A stretch of 64,000 nt of DNA from Bacillus sp. sid0103 (GTDB taxonomy: Bacteria; Bacillota; Bacilli; Bacillales_B; DSM-18226): NCBI RefSeq assembly GCF_019219025.1, contig NZ_JAHUWN010000018.1, positions 62,001 to 126,000 on the forward strand, given 5' to 3'. A model generated the notes under the pieces. The model searched no databases. It saw nothing but the letters and a program-made list of their open reading frames with translations, and was not told the DNA's origin. A program made the position numbers and the translations under genes. Positions 55,163 through 64,000 of this stretch are shown in pieces; position 1 is the first letter of the stretch, and every line of letters starts with the position of its first letter.

Positions 55163-55177
55163 GTATTACACCCTCTC

Positions 55178-55351
55178 TTAAAACTTACGTTTTCTAGCTG
55201 CTTCAGACTTTTTCTTACGTTTTACACTTGGCTTTTCATAGAATTCGCGCTTTCTTGCCTCTTGCAAAGTACCAGTTTTTGATACTGTACGTTTGAAGCG
55301 ACGAAGAGCATCTTCAAGCGATTCGTTTTTACGAACGACGGTTTTAGACAT
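55178..55351 (-). CDS. rpsU: 30S ribosomal protein S21
   Basis: 57 residues, very basic, with [13 protein letters not shown] and [10 protein letters not shown]. The ATG at 55351 has GGAGGGAAAGAG upstream; the frame opens eight codons earlier within that site. Confidence 0.96.
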   Translation of the reverse strand: MSKTVVRKNESLEDALRRFKRTVSKTGTLQEARKREFYEKPSVKRKKKSEAARKRKF

Positions 55352-55556
55352 TCTCTTTCCCTCCCTCCGAAACACAACACACTAACATTCAATCCATGTA
55401 CCTTGCAATTATAATATAACCTTGATACAAGGTCAACTGAAATTCGTGGTGATAAAACAAGCTTTTTATTATTTTATCCGATTCGATGAAAAGCATGACT
55501 TAAATTTGGCATGTCCAACTTTTGCGGACATACAATTATGGTGAGGGGGTCTTAGA

Positions 55557-56492
55557 ATGTTATACATATTACTTTTCATTTTATGTATTTTAATTTTTAT
55601 TTTTGGGATGATGATTATAAGGTTTGGACTGTTTAATTTATCAGCAAATAAATTAAAAGACTGGCTGATTAAATTAACGAATACACCTTTAAAAGGTATG
55701 CTGACAGGGACATTTATTACCGCCTTATTACAAAGCAGTACAGCCGTCATGGTTATAACGATTGGATTAATTTCAGCTCGGATAATGACCTTCCCTCAAT
55801 CAATCGGAATTATTCTTGGCACAAATATCGGTACTACCTTTAAAACAGAATTAATTACCTTTAATATTGATAAAGCCCTCGTTCCACTTGCAATTAGCGG
55901 AGCCGTACTATTGTTATTTAAAAATAAAAAAGCAAGAAGTATTGGGATGCTTTTATTTGGAATCGCCTCGGTTTTTACAGCCATGAAAGGATTTGAATTG
56001 TTAGCAAAGCCCTTAACATCATTGGATATAATTAATAATTATATCCTCTCAATAAATGATCATATTTTTTTAAGCTTGTTAACAGGTACAATCATCACAG
56101 CGATTATTCAATCAAGTACGGCGATGACTGGAATTGCCATGGGCTTTCTAACTACCGGCCTCCTTCAACTTGATGCAGGAATTGCCATTGTCCTCGGTGC
56201 TAATATTGGTACTTGTATCACAGCCATTATTGCTTCAATTGGCGGTGGAAAGGAATCGAGATTGGCTGCCTTTGCCCATGTCTGGCTCAATATTTTCGGA
56301 GTATTGCTTTTTATCCCACTCATCCCAACACTCACGGATCATGCCCCGCTTCTCGCAGATACAAAAAATGTACAATTAGCTCATATAAGTGTCATTTTTA
56401 ATGTAGCAACTTCGTTAATGGTTTTACCTTTTGCAACGAGATTTGGAAAAATGATTTTATTTTTACACGATAAATCGCCTAAAAAACCATAA
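55557..56492 (+). CDS. yqeW: Na/Pi cotransporter family protein (YqeW-like)
   Basis: 311 residues with about eight membrane helices and the two inverted PF02690 signature repeats: Thr-Ala-Leu-Leu-Gln-Ser-Ser-Thr-Ala-Val near residue 58 and Thr-Ala-Ile-Ile-Gln-Ser-Ser-Thr-Ala-Met near residue 181. The repeats Gly-Thr-Asn-Ile-Gly-Thr and Gly-Ala-Asn-Ile-Gly-Thr also match the SLC34-like fold. It probably moves sodium with phosphate, not tested here. GAGGGGG precedes the ATG. It is divergent from rpsU and converges on deoC. No PhoU-like tail is fused. Confidence 0.9.
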   Translation: MLYILLFILCILIFIFGMMIIRFGLFNLSANKLKDWLIKLTNTPLKGMLTGTFITALLQSSTAVMVITIGLISARIMTFPQSIGIILGTNIGTTFKTELITFNIDKALVPLAISGAVLLLFKNKKARSIGMLLFGIASVFTAMKGFELLAKPLTSLDIINNYILSINDHIFLSLLTGTIITAIIQSSTAMTGIAMGFLTTGLLQLDAGIAIVLGANIGTCITAIIASIGGGKESRLAAFAHVWLNIFGVLLFIPLIPTLTDHAPLLADTKNVQLAHISVIFNVATSLMVLPFATRFGKMILFLHDKSPKKP

Positions 56493-56494
56493 GA

Positions 56495-56520
56495 AAAAGA
56501 CGGCTAGGCCGTCTTTTTTA
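56495..56520. terminator. Shared terminator of yqeW and deoC
   Basis: An 11-bp stem (56495-56505 with 56509-56519) with a 3-base loop and A5/T6 flanks. The right arm overlaps the deoC stop codon. Confidence 0.9.
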
Positions 56521-57192
56521 ATAATTAGACGTAACTGTAAGACCATTAACGATCGCGATACTTGAACTAGCCCCAATTCTAGTCGCGCCCGCCTCGATCA
56601 TTTTTTGAACATCGTCCGTGCTTCTAACTCCACCGGAAGCTTTCACGCCCATGTCAGGACCGACAGTTTTCCTCATTAAGGCAATGTCTTCTACTGTCGC
56701 GCCACCTGTTGAAAATCCTGTGGAGGTTTTAACAAAATCTGCACCAGCTTTTAAGGAAATCTCACAGGCGCGAATTTTTTCTTCTTTTGTTAACAAGCTC
56801 GTTTCTATAATAACCTTCGTATGTGCTTTACCCTTTGCAGCCTCAACTACAGCCCGGATATCCTTTTCCACTAATTCATCGTTATGGTCTTTCAAGGCAC
56901 CTATATTAATGACCATATCCACTTCTTTTGCACCATGCTCAATGGCATTTTTTGTTTCAAATGCCTTTGTTTCAGAAGTTGTCGCTCCTAAAGGAAATCC
57001 AATTACCGTACAAACCATTACATCACTGCCTTGCAGCAATTCTTTCGCGGTACTTACCCATGTTGGGTTTACGCAAACTGACGCAAATTGATATTCCCTC
57101 GCTTCTTGACACAGGGCTTCTATTTGCTGTTTCGTCGCTTCCGGCTTCAGTAGGGTGTGGTCAATCATTGCAGCAATATTTGAAGTAGCCAT
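56518..57192 (-). CDS. deoC: Deoxyribose-phosphate aldolase
   Basis: It splits 2-deoxyribose 5-phosphate to acetaldehyde and glyceraldehyde 3-phosphate in deoxynucleoside catabolism. 224 residues, a class I TIM-barrel aldolase: Ile-Asp-His-Thr-Leu-Leu-Lys-Pro at the start, the Schiff-base Lys in Phe-Val-Lys-Thr-Ser-Thr-Gly-Phe, and Gly-Val-Lys-Ala-Ser-Gly-Gly-Val-Arg. The ATG at 57192 has AAAGGAG upstream. A terminator between mtaB and this gene suggests its own promoter. Confidence 0.96.
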   Translation of the reverse strand: MATSNIAAMIDHTLLKPEATKQQIEALCQEAREYQFASVCVNPTWVSTAKELLQGSDVMVCTVIGFPLGATTSETKAFETKNAIEHGAKEVDMVINIGALKDHNDELVEKDIRAVVEAAKGKAHTKVIIETSLLTKEEKIRACEISLKAGADFVKTSTGFSTGGATVEDIALMRKTVGPDMGVKASGGVRSTDDVQKMIEAGATRIGASSSIAIVNGLTVTSNY

Positions 57193-57287
57193 TACCATGC
57201 TCCTTTCTCTTTCCATTCAAAATTCGCCATATGTTCCAGAGTGGTTGAGGAAGAAATTTGCTGCTTTCAATAGTTTATCCTAAACTC

Positions 57288-57316
57288 CACAAAAAAAAAG
57301 GACCGATATGGTCCTT
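57288..57316 (-). terminator. Terminator of mtaB overlapping its stop codon
   Basis: AAGGACC/GGTCCTT stem (57298-57304 with 57310-57316) with nine T in the minus direction. The first arm touches the mtaB stop. Confidence 0.88.
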
Positions 57317-58682
57317 AAATGGCAGCTTCTTCTTCCATTAACAATTCTGTTTTCGATACAGAACCCTCAACAACTCTCACAAATTGTCCTTCGTTGTATG
57401 GGTAGCCAGCTTTTGTAATCTTTACTTTAACAATTTTACCAATCAAATCTTCTGAACCTGAGAAAACAACTTTCATGTAATTATCTGTGTAACCAATTAG
57501 TGAACCAGCATTTGATTCCTCTTTTGATACTTCTTCAGGAATCACTTCTAAGACTTCACCCTCAAATTGTGAAGCGTATTGTTTGGCTAATTGGTCCGAA
57601 AGAGAAATTAAGCGATGAACTCGTTCATTTTTAATTTCTTCATCAACTTGATCTTCCATCCGAGCAGCGGGTGTTCCTGTACGCTTAGAATAAGGGAACA
57701 CATGAAGTTCAGAAAACTTATGTTCATTAATAAAATTATACGTTTCCATAAACTCTTCCGCAGTTTCACCTGGGAATCCGACAATAACATCTGATGTGAC
57801 AGCAAGCCCTGGCAAAACTTCTTTTAGTCGGTCTAATCTTTCTCCAAAAAACTCCATTGTATATTTGCGACGCATTCTTTTTAGGACAGAATTTGATCCA
57901 GATTGCAGTGGGATATGCAAATGACGAACTACGATAGTAGAATGTTTAATCACTTCAATCACTTCATCTGTAATCTGACTTGCTTCGATGGAAGAAATGC
58001 GCAGGCGCTTTAGCCCTTTTACGGACTCTAAGTCACGAAGTAATTGCGCAAGGTTGTAGTCCTTCATGTCTTCACCATATCCGCCTGTGTGAATACCAGT
58101 TAGAACAATTTCCTGATACCCTGCATCAACTAATTGCTGAGCTTGACGAATAACTTCCTTCGGATCACGCGATCTCATTAGGCCGCGGGCCCAAGGAATA
58201 ATGCAGAAGGTACAGAAATTGTTACATCCCTCCTGGATCTTTAAGGAAGCACGGGTCCTGTCCGTAAAAGAAGGAACATCCAGTTCTTCATAGACACGAC
58301 TTTTCATGATATTGCCAACACCATTAATAGGCTGGCGCTCAAGCTTATATTGCTCAATATATTCAAGCATTTTAATCCGGTCCTGTGTTCCCACAACTAT
58401 ATCAACACCAGGAATAGCCATAATTTCTGCTGGTGATGTTTGCGCATAACAACCAGTAACACAAATAACCGCATCAGGGTTTTTCCTAACTGCACGGCGA
58501 ATGACCTGACGGCTTTTTTTGTCACCGGTATTTGTTACGGTACACGTATTAATAATATAAACATCTGAAATTGATTCAAAGTCAACCCGTTCATAGCCTT
58601 CTTGTTTAAATAACTGCCAAATAGCTTCAGTTTCATAGTGATTTACTTTACAACCTAAAGTATGAAACGCAACTGTTGCCAT
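57315..58682 (-). CDS. mtaB: tRNA t6A37 methylthiotransferase MtaB
   Basis: A radical-SAM enzyme that converts t6A37 to ms2t6A37 in tRNA. 455 residues: an N-terminal UPF0004 domain with Cys in Leu-Gly-Cys-Lys-Val-Asn, Asn-Thr-Cys-Thr-Val-Thr-Asn and Thr-Gly-Cys-Tyr-Ala-Gln; the radical-SAM Cys-Asn-Asn-Phe-Cys-Thr-Phe-Cys near residue 148; and a C-terminal TRAM domain. It is 6 bases after rsmE. Confidence 0.96.
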   Translation of the reverse strand: MATVAFHTLGCKVNHYETEAIWQLFKQEGYERVDFESISDVYIINTCTVTNTGDKKSRQVIRRAVRKNPDAVICVTGCYAQTSPAEIMAIPGVDIVVGTQDRIKMLEYIEQYKLERQPINGVGNIMKSRVYEELDVPSFTDRTRASLKIQEGCNNFCTFCIIPWARGLMRSRDPKEVIRQAQQLVDAGYQEIVLTGIHTGGYGEDMKDYNLAQLLRDLESVKGLKRLRISSIEASQITDEVIEVIKHSTIVVRHLHIPLQSGSNSVLKRMRRKYTMEFFGERLDRLKEVLPGLAVTSDVIVGFPGETAEEFMETYNFINEHKFSELHVFPYSKRTGTPAARMEDQVDEEIKNERVHRLISLSDQLAKQYASQFEGEVLEVIPEEVSKEESNAGSLIGYTDNYMKVVFSGSEDLIGKIVKVKITKAGYPYNEGQFVRVVEGSVSKTELLMEEEAAI

Positions 58683-58688
58683 TGTTTT

Positions 58689-59438
58689 TCACCTCATTAA
58701 TTCAAAATGATAGGAAATAGCTGATAATGCATATAAAGGAGCTGTTTCCGTTCGTAATATTCTTGGACCTAACCCGCAAACTGCAAAATCGTTATCCCTT
58801 AATTGCTTAACTTCTTCATCAGCTAAACCGCCTTCTGGGCCAAAAACGATAAGGAGTGTATCACCTTTGTTCATTTTTTTTAAAGTAGCAGCGAAAACAG
58901 ATGTTTCTCCATTCCTACTCTCTTCTTCGAAGGCAACTAATTTATATTGAAAATCTTTACTTTTTACAAGTAAATCCTTAAAGGTAATCACACTCGTGAC
59001 ATCCGGTAAAAAAGAACGATGGGACTGCTCCGCAGCCTCTTTAGCGATCTTTTGCCATCTGTCTATTTTTTTCTCTGCTTTTTTTTCATCCCATTTTACC
59101 ACCGAACGAGCGGCTGAAAATGGAAGGAACCGATGTGCACCTAATTCTGTTCCTTTTTGGATAATCCATTCTAACTTGTCCCCTTTAGGCAGTCCACTAG
59201 CAATCGTAATTGTAATGGGCAGCTCCGAGACCCTATCTTTCCATTGTACAACGTCTGCAACAACACTTGTATCGGTAATTTCTGCAAGAGCACACACAGC
59301 TTGCTTCCCTTCTTGATCAACACAAATAATTTGATCACCAATTTGCATGCGCATAACTTTTACGATATGATGACGGTCTTCGTTCTCAATCAGAAAACGA
59401 TTGCCGTTTGTTCGTTGTTTAACAAAGTAACGTTGCAC
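58689..59438 (-). CDS. rsmE: 16S rRNA (uracil(1498)-N3)-methyltransferase RsmE
   Basis: A SPOUT methyltransferase of the small ribosomal subunit. 249 residues: an N-terminal PUA-like domain (Arg-His-His-Ile-Val-Lys-Val-Met-Arg near residue 22) and the knotted C-terminal domain with Phe-Gly-Pro-Glu-Gly-Gly-Leu and Leu-Gly-Pro-Arg-Ile-Leu-Arg-Thr-Glu-Thr-Ala. The start is a GTG behind AGAGAGGGTG. Confidence 0.96.
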   Translation of the reverse strand: MQRYFVKQRTNGNRFLIENEDRHHIVKVMRMQIGDQIICVDQEGKQAVCALAEITDTSVVADVVQWKDRVSELPITITIASGLPKGDKLEWIIQKGTELGAHRFLPFSAARSVVKWDEKKAEKKIDRWQKIAKEAAEQSHRSFLPDVTSVITFKDLLVKSKDFQYKLVAFEEESRNGETSVFAATLKKMNKGDTLLIVFGPEGGLADEEVKQLRDNDFAVCGLGPRILRTETAPLYALSAISYHFELMR

Positions 59439-59512
59439 ACTTTTGCACCCTCTCTAGAACCATTTACACTTTATTTTACAAAAGAAAAGTCTGTTATAAA
59501 AGTATGGCACGA

Positions 59513-59541
59513 AAAAAAGGGGTATGTACACCCCTCTTTAT
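59513..59541 (-). terminator. Terminator between prmA and rsmE
   Basis: An AGGGG/CCCCT stem with the loop TGTACATA and seven T in the minus direction. It lies just after the prmA stop. Confidence 0.8.
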
Positions 59542-59548
59542 TCAATCA

Positions 59549-60490
59549 TTATATCCGTTTTGCAATAATTGCAACCCAATCTTCCATCAAAATGGTTTCA
59601 GATATTTCAAAGCCAGCAGCAACTAAAGAATCTTTGACTTGATCTTTTTTCTGCTTGATAATTCCAGAAACAATGAACGACCCGCCAGGTTTGACAACTT
59701 TTGCAGCATCATCAGTAAACCGTAAAATAACTTCAGCTAAAATATTCGCTACAACAACATCAGCTGAATTTTCCTCAACACCATCTAGCAGATTATTTTG
59801 TGCAGTGACTGCCCGATCACTTACTTTATTGAGTTTAATGTTCACTCTTGCTGTTGTTACTGCCACCTCATCAAGGTCAAAAGCTCGGACATCTTCGGCT
59901 CCTAACATTGCCGCAGCAATGCTTAATACCCCCGAGCCTGTTCCAACATCGATAACCCGGTCACCAGGACGAACGGTTCTTTCTAGAGCCTGAATACACA
60001 ACACAGTTGTTGGGTGTGTCCCAGTTCCAAACGCCATTCCTGGGTCTAATTCGATAATTAATTCATCACTGCTGACCGGAGTATAAATCTCCCAAGTCGG
60101 TACAATGGTAAACTTTTCCGAAATTTTCACAGGATGATAGTATTTTTTCCAAGCGGTTGCCCATTCTTCTTCATTTACTTCACTTATTGTTACCTTATTT
60201 TTACCGATATCGATATTATGAATAACCAAATTAGTAATGGATTCTTTAATTGCATCCACCGTTTCACCTAAAAAGCTATTAACCGGAAGGTAAGCCTTTA
60301 AGATAACACCTTCATCTGGATAATCATCGGGATTGAGTTGATAGATTTCTCCAAATTGATCTTCTCGTTCTTTCGTCAGTTCAAATGGATCTTCAATAAC
60401 TACACCACTCGCCCCTGCTTCGTGCAAAATATGAGAAATAGGTTCAATCGCCTCATTTGTTGTGTGAATACTGATTTCAGACCATTTCAC
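59549..60490 (-). CDS. prmA: Ribosomal protein L11 methyltransferase PrmA
   Basis: It methylates ribosomal protein L11 with S-adenosylmethionine. About 313 residues: an N-terminal substrate domain and a C-terminal methyltransferase domain with [23 protein letters not shown] and Asn-Ile-Leu-Ala-Glu. The GTG at 60490 (then Lys-Trp-Ser-Glu-Ile-Ser) has GGAG 9 bases upstream and matches the usual N-terminus; a TTG at 60505 is the other option. It follows dnaJ, as in B. subtilis. Confidence 0.95.
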   Translation of the reverse strand: MKWSEISIHTTNEAIEPISHILHEAGASGVVIEDPFELTKEREDQFGEIYQLNPDDYPDEGVILKAYLPVNSFLGETVDAIKESITNLVIHNIDIGKNKVTISEVNEEEWATAWKKYYHPVKISEKFTIVPTWEIYTPVSSDELIIELDPGMAFGTGTHPTTVLCIQALERTVRPGDRVIDVGTGSGVLSIAAAMLGAEDVRAFDLDEVAVTTARVNIKLNKVSDRAVTAQNNLLDGVEENSADVVVANILAEVILRFTDDAAKVVKPGGSFIVSGIIKQKKDQVKDSLVAAGFEISETILMEDWVAIIAKRI

Positions 60491-60508
60491 ATCTACCAAC
60501 TCCAATCC

Positions 60509-61636
60509 TTACTCGCTTTTAAAGGCACGTTTTACTTTAGAGAAAAAACTTTCTTCGTGTTCACCAATGGGAGAAGAGCCACTAAGCTCTGCAAATTCTT
60601 TTAATAGCTGCTTTTGTTTTTCAGTTAACTTTGTTGGGGTAATAATTCGAACAATAATATATTGATCGCCAACACCGTAACCGCGAACATTAGGTACTCC
60701 TTTTCCTTTTAGACGGAATTTTTTCCCGGTTTGCGTCCCGGCAGGAATTTTTAACTTCACTTTCCCGTGTAGGGTAGGCACTTCAATCTCATCACCCAAT
60801 GACGCTTGAACGAAAGTGATCGGCATTTCACAATAAATATCATCGCCATCTCTTTCAAAAAACTCATGTTGTCTTACCTGGAATACAACATATAGATCTC
60901 CTGGAGGTCCTCCGTTAATACCAGCTTCTCCTTGACCTGACATGCGGAGCTGTTGGCCATCATCAATACCCGCAGGGATTTTAACATGAATTTTCTTGCG
61001 TTTTTGTACTTTTCCTTTACCACCGCAAGTTGAACATTTGTGTTTAATTTCTTTCCCGGTACCATGGCAGTGATTGCAAGTACGACGATTGACAATTCTG
61101 CCAAATGGAGTATTTTGCTCCACATTTAATTGACCAGTTCCATTACAGTGCTGGCATGTTTCTGGTTTAGTTCCTGGCTTTGCACCAGAACCACTGCATG
61201 TATCACATGTTTCTTCACGAGGAATTTCAATATCAGTTTCTTTTCCAAAGGCTGCTTCCTCAAAAGAAATTGTCATGGTATACTGCAGATCTGCGCCTTG
61301 TCTTGGTGCGTTTGGATCCCGTCTTCTGGAGCCTCCACCGCCGCCAAAGAAGGTATTAAAGATGTCCTCAAATCCTCCAAAGCCGCCGCCGAAATCTCCA
61401 CCGCCAAATCCTTGGTTTGGATCGGTATGGCCAAATTGGTCATAATGAGCTTTTTTCTGATCATCGCTTAATACTTCGTATGCTTCTGTTATTTCCTTAA
61501 ATTTATCAGCCGCATCTGCTGCTTTATTAATATCTGGATGATATTGTTTTGATAGCTTTCGATAGGCTTTTTTTATTTCATCCTTTGAAGCACTTTTGCT
61601 AATTCCTAGTACTTCATAGTAATCCCGTTTACTCAT
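60509..61636 (-). CDS. dnaJ: Chaperone DnaJ
   Basis: The Hsp40 partner that stimulates DnaK ATPase and hands over substrates. 375 residues: a J domain with His-Pro-Asp near residue 34, a Gly/Phe-rich linker (Gly-Gly-Gly-Asp-Phe-Gly-Gly-Gly-Phe), four Cys-x-x-Cys-x-Gly-x-Gly zinc repeats (about 145-210), and the C-terminal substrate domain. GGGAG precedes the ATG. Confidence 0.98.
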   Translation of the reverse strand: MSKRDYYEVLGISKSASKDEIKKAYRKLSKQYHPDINKAADAADKFKEITEAYEVLSDDQKKAHYDQFGHTDPNQGFGGGDFGGGFGGFEDIFNTFFGGGGGSRRRDPNAPRQGADLQYTMTISFEEAAFGKETDIEIPREETCDTCSGSGAKPGTKPETCQHCNGTGQLNVEQNTPFGRIVNRRTCNHCHGTGKEIKHKCSTCGGKGKVQKRKKIHVKIPAGIDDGQQLRMSGQGEAGINGGPPGDLYVVFQVRQHEFFERDGDDIYCEMPITFVQASLGDEIEVPTLHGKVKLKIPAGTQTGKKFRLKGKGVPNVRGYGVGDQYIIVRIITPTKLTEKQKQLLKEFAELSGSSPIGEHEESFFSKVKRAFKSE

Positions 61637-61701
61637 GATTACCCACTCCCGAATCTGTCACATAAAGATTATTGTATCATTCATATTAATGTTAATGCAA
61701 T

Positions 61702-61741
61702 AAAAAAAGCCAAAGCCCATAGTTCTGACTTTGACTTTTTT
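61702..61741 (-). terminator. Terminator between dnaK and dnaJ
   Basis: Arms AAAAAAGCCAAAG and CTTTGACTTTTTT (one G-U pair) with T7 in the minus direction. It should limit readthrough from dnaK into dnaJ. Confidence 0.75.
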
Positions 61742-61764
61742 CGGTGGCTCTTACATCGAAATAT

Positions 61765-61883
61765 GTCTAGCTTTAGCGCCTAGTGGCTCGGGTCATAAGC
61801 CAGTCCGTCAAGAAGGTTAAAAAGCAACCTTCTCGCCGGCTCGTCTTATGCCTGTCGCCCCTGGGCAAGGCGCTTCCGCTTTT
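61765..61883. repeat. Dispersed intergenic repeat (GCGGAAGCGCCTT family), copy 2
   Basis: On the minus strand it reads AAGCGGAAGCGCCTTG, GACAGGCATAAGACGAGC, a GAAGGTTG...CAACCTTC-like hairpin and TGGCTTATGACC, then GGCGCTAAAGC. The order is the same as at 45063-45172. It lies 5 bases from the dnaK stop codon. Confidence 0.75.
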
Positions 61884-61888
61884 CTATT

Positions 61889-63736
<1,848 letters not shown>

Positions 63737-63753
63737 CTAAAAAATATGTAGTC

Positions 63754-64000
63754 TTATTGATTTACTTTTACCATCGCAGGTCGGATAACGCGGTCTTTTA
63801 ACAAATAACCTTTTTGAAATTCATCCGTCACAATGTTTGAGCCATAATTTTCATCTTCACCCTGCATTACTGCCTGATGCTGATGCGGATCAAACTCTTT
63901 ACCTACTGATTCGATTGGTTCAACACCTTCACTTTTCAAGGCATCAAGCAAACTGCGGTATACCATGTCCATTCCTTGTAGAAGTGTCTTGGTTTGTTCA
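63754..64000 (-). CDS. grpE: Nucleotide exchange factor GrpE, 3' part
   Basis: The last 81 codons of grpE; the frame is open to the window edge, so the start lies outside. Visible are the C-terminal beta domain motifs [20 protein letters not shown] and [16 protein letters not shown]. It releases ADP from DnaK. It precedes dnaK by 29 bases in the expected hrcA-grpE-dnaK operon. Confidence 0.95.
   Translation of the reverse strand, partial: EQTKTLLQGMDMVYRSLLDALKSEGVEPIESVGKEFDPHQHQAVMQGEDENYGSNIVTDEFQKGYLLKDRVIRPAMVKVNQ

Overview
The window is chromosomal core DNA from an AT-rich, endospore-forming member of the Bacillaceae (Bacillus/Neobacillus type). The order is grpE-dnaK-dnaJ-prmA-rsmE-mtaB, rpsU-yqeY, floA, yqfC-yqfD-phoH-pgpH-ybeY-dgkA-cdd-era, recO, glyQS, ccpN-yqfL-dnaG-rpoD, cccA, trmK-yqfO, ispH, cshB-nfo, zur, ispG, sodA, pbpA, pst, rpmG-yqgN, gluP-yqgQ-glcK. 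From memory this follows the yqe-yqf-yqg region of Bacillus subtilis almost gene for gene. Most genes lie on the minus strand; short plus-strand genes or pairs interrupt them, usually with terminators that serve both sides.

Layout by position. 1-8 kb: yqgW end, yqgV, lipoprotein yqgU, glucokinase, YqgQ, rhomboid protease GluP, a lactate dehydrogenase, a DUF92 membrane protein, 5-formyl-THF cyclo-ligase and L33. 8-10.5 kb: a three-gene cluster of DUF4912 protein, GT4 glycosyltransferase and an unrecognised protein. 10.6-15.9 kb: pstS-C-A-B-B-phoU behind a PhoP-box array. 16-24.4 kb: PBP2-type transpeptidase, MFS carrier, SodA, a divergent Fnr-like regulator with a C-terminal iron-sulfur ligand motif, membrane proteins and IspG. 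24.4-32.5 kb: YqfX, YqfW, the znuC-znuB-zur operon with a probable Zur-controlled promoter, YqfT, endonuclease IV, CshB, a VrrA/YqfQ protein and IspH. 32.5-41.7 kb: Nif3/YqfO, TrmK, cytochrome c550, an acyl-CoA dehydrogenase, the sigma-A/primase operon, a decayed yqxD, YqfL and CcpN. 42-55 kb: glyQS behind a T-box, RecO, YqzL, Era, Cdd, DgkA, YbeY, PgpH, PhoH, the sporulation pair YqfD/YqfC, FloA with a short NfeD protein, YqeY and S21. 55.5-64 kb: a Na/Pi symporter-like protein, DeoC, MtaB, RsmE, PrmA, DnaJ, DnaK and the end of GrpE.

Several operons join genes of one process: phosphate uptake with PhoU, zinc uptake with its repressor, macromolecular synthesis (primase and sigma factor), protein folding with rRNA/tRNA modification, and the isoprenoid enzymes IspG and IspH as separate plus-strand units.

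I found no convincing wholly new multi-gene system. The most interesting signals are local. yqxD is broken by frameshifts and a stop. ccpN has no canonical start codon at the expected place. A terminator-like hairpin contains the ribosome binding site of yqfC. PhoP and Zur operators can be read directly. At least three dispersed repeat families sit between genes, one with a collapsed copy in the glyQS leader.
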